Source of the DNA: DAOWGG01 sp965369815
GTDB lineage: Bacteria; Patescibacteriota; Gracilibacteria; UM-FILTER-43-11
DNA length: 8,159 nucleotides
Direction: 5' to 3'
Assembly: GCA_965369815.1 (NCBI GenBank)
Contig: CBDUQS010000046.1
Coordinates: 1-8,159, forward strand
Program-made: the position numbers and the translations under genes
Shown: positions 6,380 through 8,159 of the stretch, piece by piece
How the letters are laid out: every line of letters starts with the position of its first letter
Numbering within the stretch: position 1 is the first letter of the stretch
Notes under the pieces: model-generated
Seen by the model: only the letters and a program-made list of their open reading frames with translations
What the model was told of the DNA's origin: nothing
The model's database searches: none

Positions 6380-7612
6380 TTATGGAAGGAGATTTTTTAA
6401 CCAACCTTTAACGCCCGTTAGAACTTTTTTGAAGTCAAAAGAACCAAGGCCGTAAGAGCGACCTTCGAATCGAGACCCCCAAACAACCAAACCGATAGCG
6501 GTTGCATAGGCAGGATCATCAATTTTATCAACAACTCCATCAACCTCTGTTGGGAAGCCAATCTGAACCGGAAGGCCAAGAACATCTCGAGCCAAATCAA
6601 GGCAACCAGGAATCTTCGATCCAGCCCCTGTTAAAATAGCTCCCGCAGGAAGCATTCCATCGCGACCGATTGAACGAAGCTCGTCTTTAACCATTACAAA
6701 AATCTCGTGATAACGAGCCTGAATGATTTCTGACATATGTTTTTTAGCCACCTTGTGATTATCAATCTTACTAATTAAAGAAAGGTCGATAGTTTCACGT
6801 TCATTTACATCTTCTGGATTGGTAGTTCCATATTCAATTTTAATTTTTTCAGCAGTATCGATAGAAGTTCGAAGTCCAATCGCAATATCGTTGGTAACAC
6901 TTTCACCACCAACTGGAAGTGAAGAGGCATGAAGTGTAGTTCCTTCCTCAAAAGCGGCGATAGAGGTACTGCCACAACCCACATCAATCACTACAACACC
7001 TAATTCTTTTTGACGACGAGAAAGAACTGCCTCAGCAGCAGCCAAAGAGCTTGGCACAATATCGTCGATATCCACACCCGCCTGATGAACGGCTTTTTCA
7101 ATATTTTTAACAATCGTTCCCTGCCCTGTAATAATATGAGCGTCAACTTCCAATCGGACACCGATCATTCCTACAGGATTTTTAATCCCTCGTTGGTCAT
7201 CAACTGAAAAAGATTTAGGGATAATACGAAGAATTCGACGATTGGATGGCATTGAAACCGCCTGAGCCGCTTCAAGGACACGATTCACATCGTCTTCGAT
7301 AATTTCAGACCCTGCATGAGAAATTGCAATAACCCCCTTGCTACCAAAAGATTCAATATGATTCCCACTCAATCCAACAAAAACATGATGAATAGGAGCA
7401 CCTGACATTCGTTCAGCATCCTCAAGAGCCGCTGAGATATTACTAATGGTCTCGTCTACATCAATTATATTCCCCTTACGCATACCAGTAGAAGGAGAAA
7501 CACCAACACCAATAATATTCGGCATTTTCTTTTCTGATTCTAATAAAGCAATAACTGTTCGAATCTTGGAACTACCGATATCTAAGCTTGCAACAATTTG
7601 TTCTTTGGACAT
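6380..7612 (-). CDS. ftsA: cell division protein FtsA
   Basis: Actin-like ATPase that anchors FtsZ filaments to the membrane and recruits later division proteins. The 410 residues are a normal length. Visible are the phosphate-1 motif SLDIGSSKIR (9-18), the region of the 1C (SHS2) insertion ~80-160, phosphate-2 VVVIDVGCGSTSIAAF (206-221) and the adenosine motif ILTGAGSKIPG (326-336). A C-terminal amphipathic membrane-targeting helix covers ~392-410 (FKKVLTGVKGWLKNLLP). The start ATG 7610-7612 places the first beta strand at residue 6, as expected; no Shine-Dalgarno precedes it. Stop TAA. It is directly upstream of ftsZ. No ftsQ, murC or ddl precedes it; instead there are about 550 bp of AT-rich DNA, so the division pair is detached from a classical dcw cluster here. 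Confidence 0.96.
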   Translation of the reverse strand: MSKEQIVASLDIGSSKIRTVIALLESEKKMPNIIGVGVSPSTGMRKGNIIDVDETISNISAALEDAERMSGAPIHHVFVGLSGNHIESFGSKGVIAISHAGSEIIEDDVNRVLEAAQAVSMPSNRRILRIIPKSFSVDDQRGIKNPVGMIGVRLEVDAHIITGQGTIVKNIEKAVHQAGVDIDDIVPSSLAAAEAVLSRRQKELGVVVIDVGCGSTSIAAFEEGTTLHASSLPVGGESVTNDIAIGLRTSIDTAEKIKIEYGTTNPEDVNERETIDLSLISKIDNHKVAKKHMSEIIQARYHEIFVMVKDELRSIGRDGMLPAGAILTGAGSKIPGCLDLARDVLGLPVQIGFPTEVDGVVDKIDDPAYATAIGLVVWGSRFEGRSYGLGSFDFKKVLTGVKGWLKNLLP

Positions 7613-7731
7613 TGATTTGAGAATTTAAAGTTAGAAATGTGGAGGTGTTGAATATTTTTTTTGATCAATACAATCGCATTTCACTAAGGCAAAAACTGAA
7701 CGGAAAATTGCACTCGTATCAATTGGAACTA

Positions 7732-7742
7732 TTTATAACAAA
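7732..7742 (-). promoter_or_regulatory. candidate extended -10 element for ftsA
   Basis: On the minus strand TTTGTTATAAA resembles the TTTGGTATAAT blocks of the mscS and pilB promoters, with TG one base before the hexamer. No good -35 lies 17 bp upstream. An alternative is TTGTCA (7774-7769), a 17-bp spacer and TAGACT (7751-7746). Either would give a leader of roughly 110-130 nt. Confidence 0.35.
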
Positions 7743-7924
7743 GGAAGTCTACATGAGTTGATTTTCTTTGACAAACCTTTTTTATAAAAAGACACATAGA
7801 CAAATGGTGAGTTCAATTTTTTTGTACAATTTATTTGGCTTAGACTAAATGTAAACTACTGAACAAATTTTTTACATAAAAAACAACCATATCGAATAGA
7901 AAATGGTAAAGTATATTAAATTCT

Positions 7925-8105
7925 TGAACAAAAAATTTATACAGCAACAAGGTGACAAAACAAAAAATGTATTCACACCCATTTTTTACCGCATAAACAA
8001 GGGATTCATTTTTATAAAAAAACAATAACCAAAATTATTTGAAAAATACAAATACTAAGAATACATTATAAGTAAGCCAAAAAAACTGAATAAAAAATTT
8101 ATACA
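7925..8105. repeat. 19-bp direct repeat, two copies 162 bp apart
   Basis: Copies at 7925-7943 and 8087-8105 match at 18 of 19 bases (TGAAyAAAAAATTTATACA). The 162-bp spacing is a multiple of three. A looser relative, TGAACAA-N6-TATACAG, is at 1712-1731. The function is unknown; low complexity weakens the case. Confidence 0.45.
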
Positions 8106-8159
8106 ATAAGCTCTAAAAATTCCATTGAGTTCAACAGCCAACACTCGTGAACGGGCTGG

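Larger units (their letters stand above)
7613..8159. other. AT-rich region upstream of ftsA with no supported gene
   Basis: This 547-bp stretch is markedly AT-rich and all six frames are broken by stops. It contains a possible ftsA promoter (7732-7742) and an imperfect 19-bp direct repeat, TGAACAAAAAATTTATACA at 7925-7943 and a 1-mismatch copy at 8087-8105. It also holds a 41-codon plus-strand frame (ATG 7903 to TAA 8028) of Lys-rich, low-complexity composition that I do not accept as a gene. The last ~35 bases are richer in GC and open in two minus-strand frames and one plus-strand frame, so a neighbouring gene may start or end at the right edge; its identity cannot be read from so little. 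Confidence 0.7.

Noticed and set aside
7641..7761. GGAGGTG followed by TTG and an open plus frame to TGA 7759
   Set aside because: The gap between the SD-like run and TTG is only two bases, no other start in the window uses an SD, and the peptide is unrecognisable.
7840..8025. 61-residue minus-strand ORF (Phe/Leu-rich, membrane-like)
   Set aside because: Its composition simply mirrors poly-A/T tracts; no start signal and no familiar motif.
7903..8028. 41-codon plus-strand ORF in the AT-rich region
   Set aside because: Lys/Ile/Phe-rich low-complexity product, no ribosome-binding site, no recognisable domain; such a length can arise by chance in AT-rich DNA.
7925..8105. TTATACA-containing repeats as DnaA boxes / origin
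   Set aside because: They match the TTATNCACA consensus only partly, and there is no dnaA, dnaN or clustered boxes nearby.

Overview
This 8.2-kb window looks like chromosomal DNA from a Patescibacteria/CPR bacterium, most likely in or near the Gracilibacteria–Peregrinibacteria group. Four things point there. The alanyl-tRNA synthetase is of the short type that lacks the C-terminal domain. The type IV pilus ATPase and MscS have CPR-like tails and N-termini. None of the four visible gene starts has a Shine-Dalgarno sequence. The spacers are full of short palindromes and 'TTCGAA'-type heptamer repeats. The taxonomic placement is inference; there is no rRNA in the window.

Layout, left to right. 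Positions 1-1641 (+) hold the 3' part of alaS, carrying an in-frame TGA at 31-33 where homologues normally have cysteine. Positions 1642-1920 are a non-coding spacer packed with palindromic repeats, ending in a good promoter. Positions 1921-3117 (+) encode an MscS-family mechanosensitive channel with a proline/alanine-rich tail. A short convergent spacer with 'cttcgga' repeats follows. Positions 3205-4845 (-) encode a PilB/GspE-type ATPase; its leader carries five tandem 7-bp repeats and its promoter has the same extended -10 as the channel gene. An intrinsic terminator lies at 4988-5021 (-). Positions 5041-6222 (-) encode FtsZ and 6380-7612 (-) FtsA, separated by a 157-bp spacer with a perfect GC-rich palindrome. 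Positions 7613-8159 are AT-rich with no gene I can support.

Together, ftsA and ftsZ form a division pair read leftward: the actin-like FtsA tethers the tubulin-like FtsZ through the conserved FtsZ C-terminal peptide, and both parts are present. The pair stands apart from the usual mur/ddl/ftsQ genes, at least within this window. ftsZ is insulated from pilB by its own terminator and pilB's own promoter. The pilus ATPase and MscS are separate envelope functions.

No clearly new multi-gene system is visible. The observation most worth following up is the single TGA inside alaS, together with the absence of TGA as a stop in all five genes. This could reflect a UGA-reassigned or UGA-depleted code, a recoding event, or a point error.
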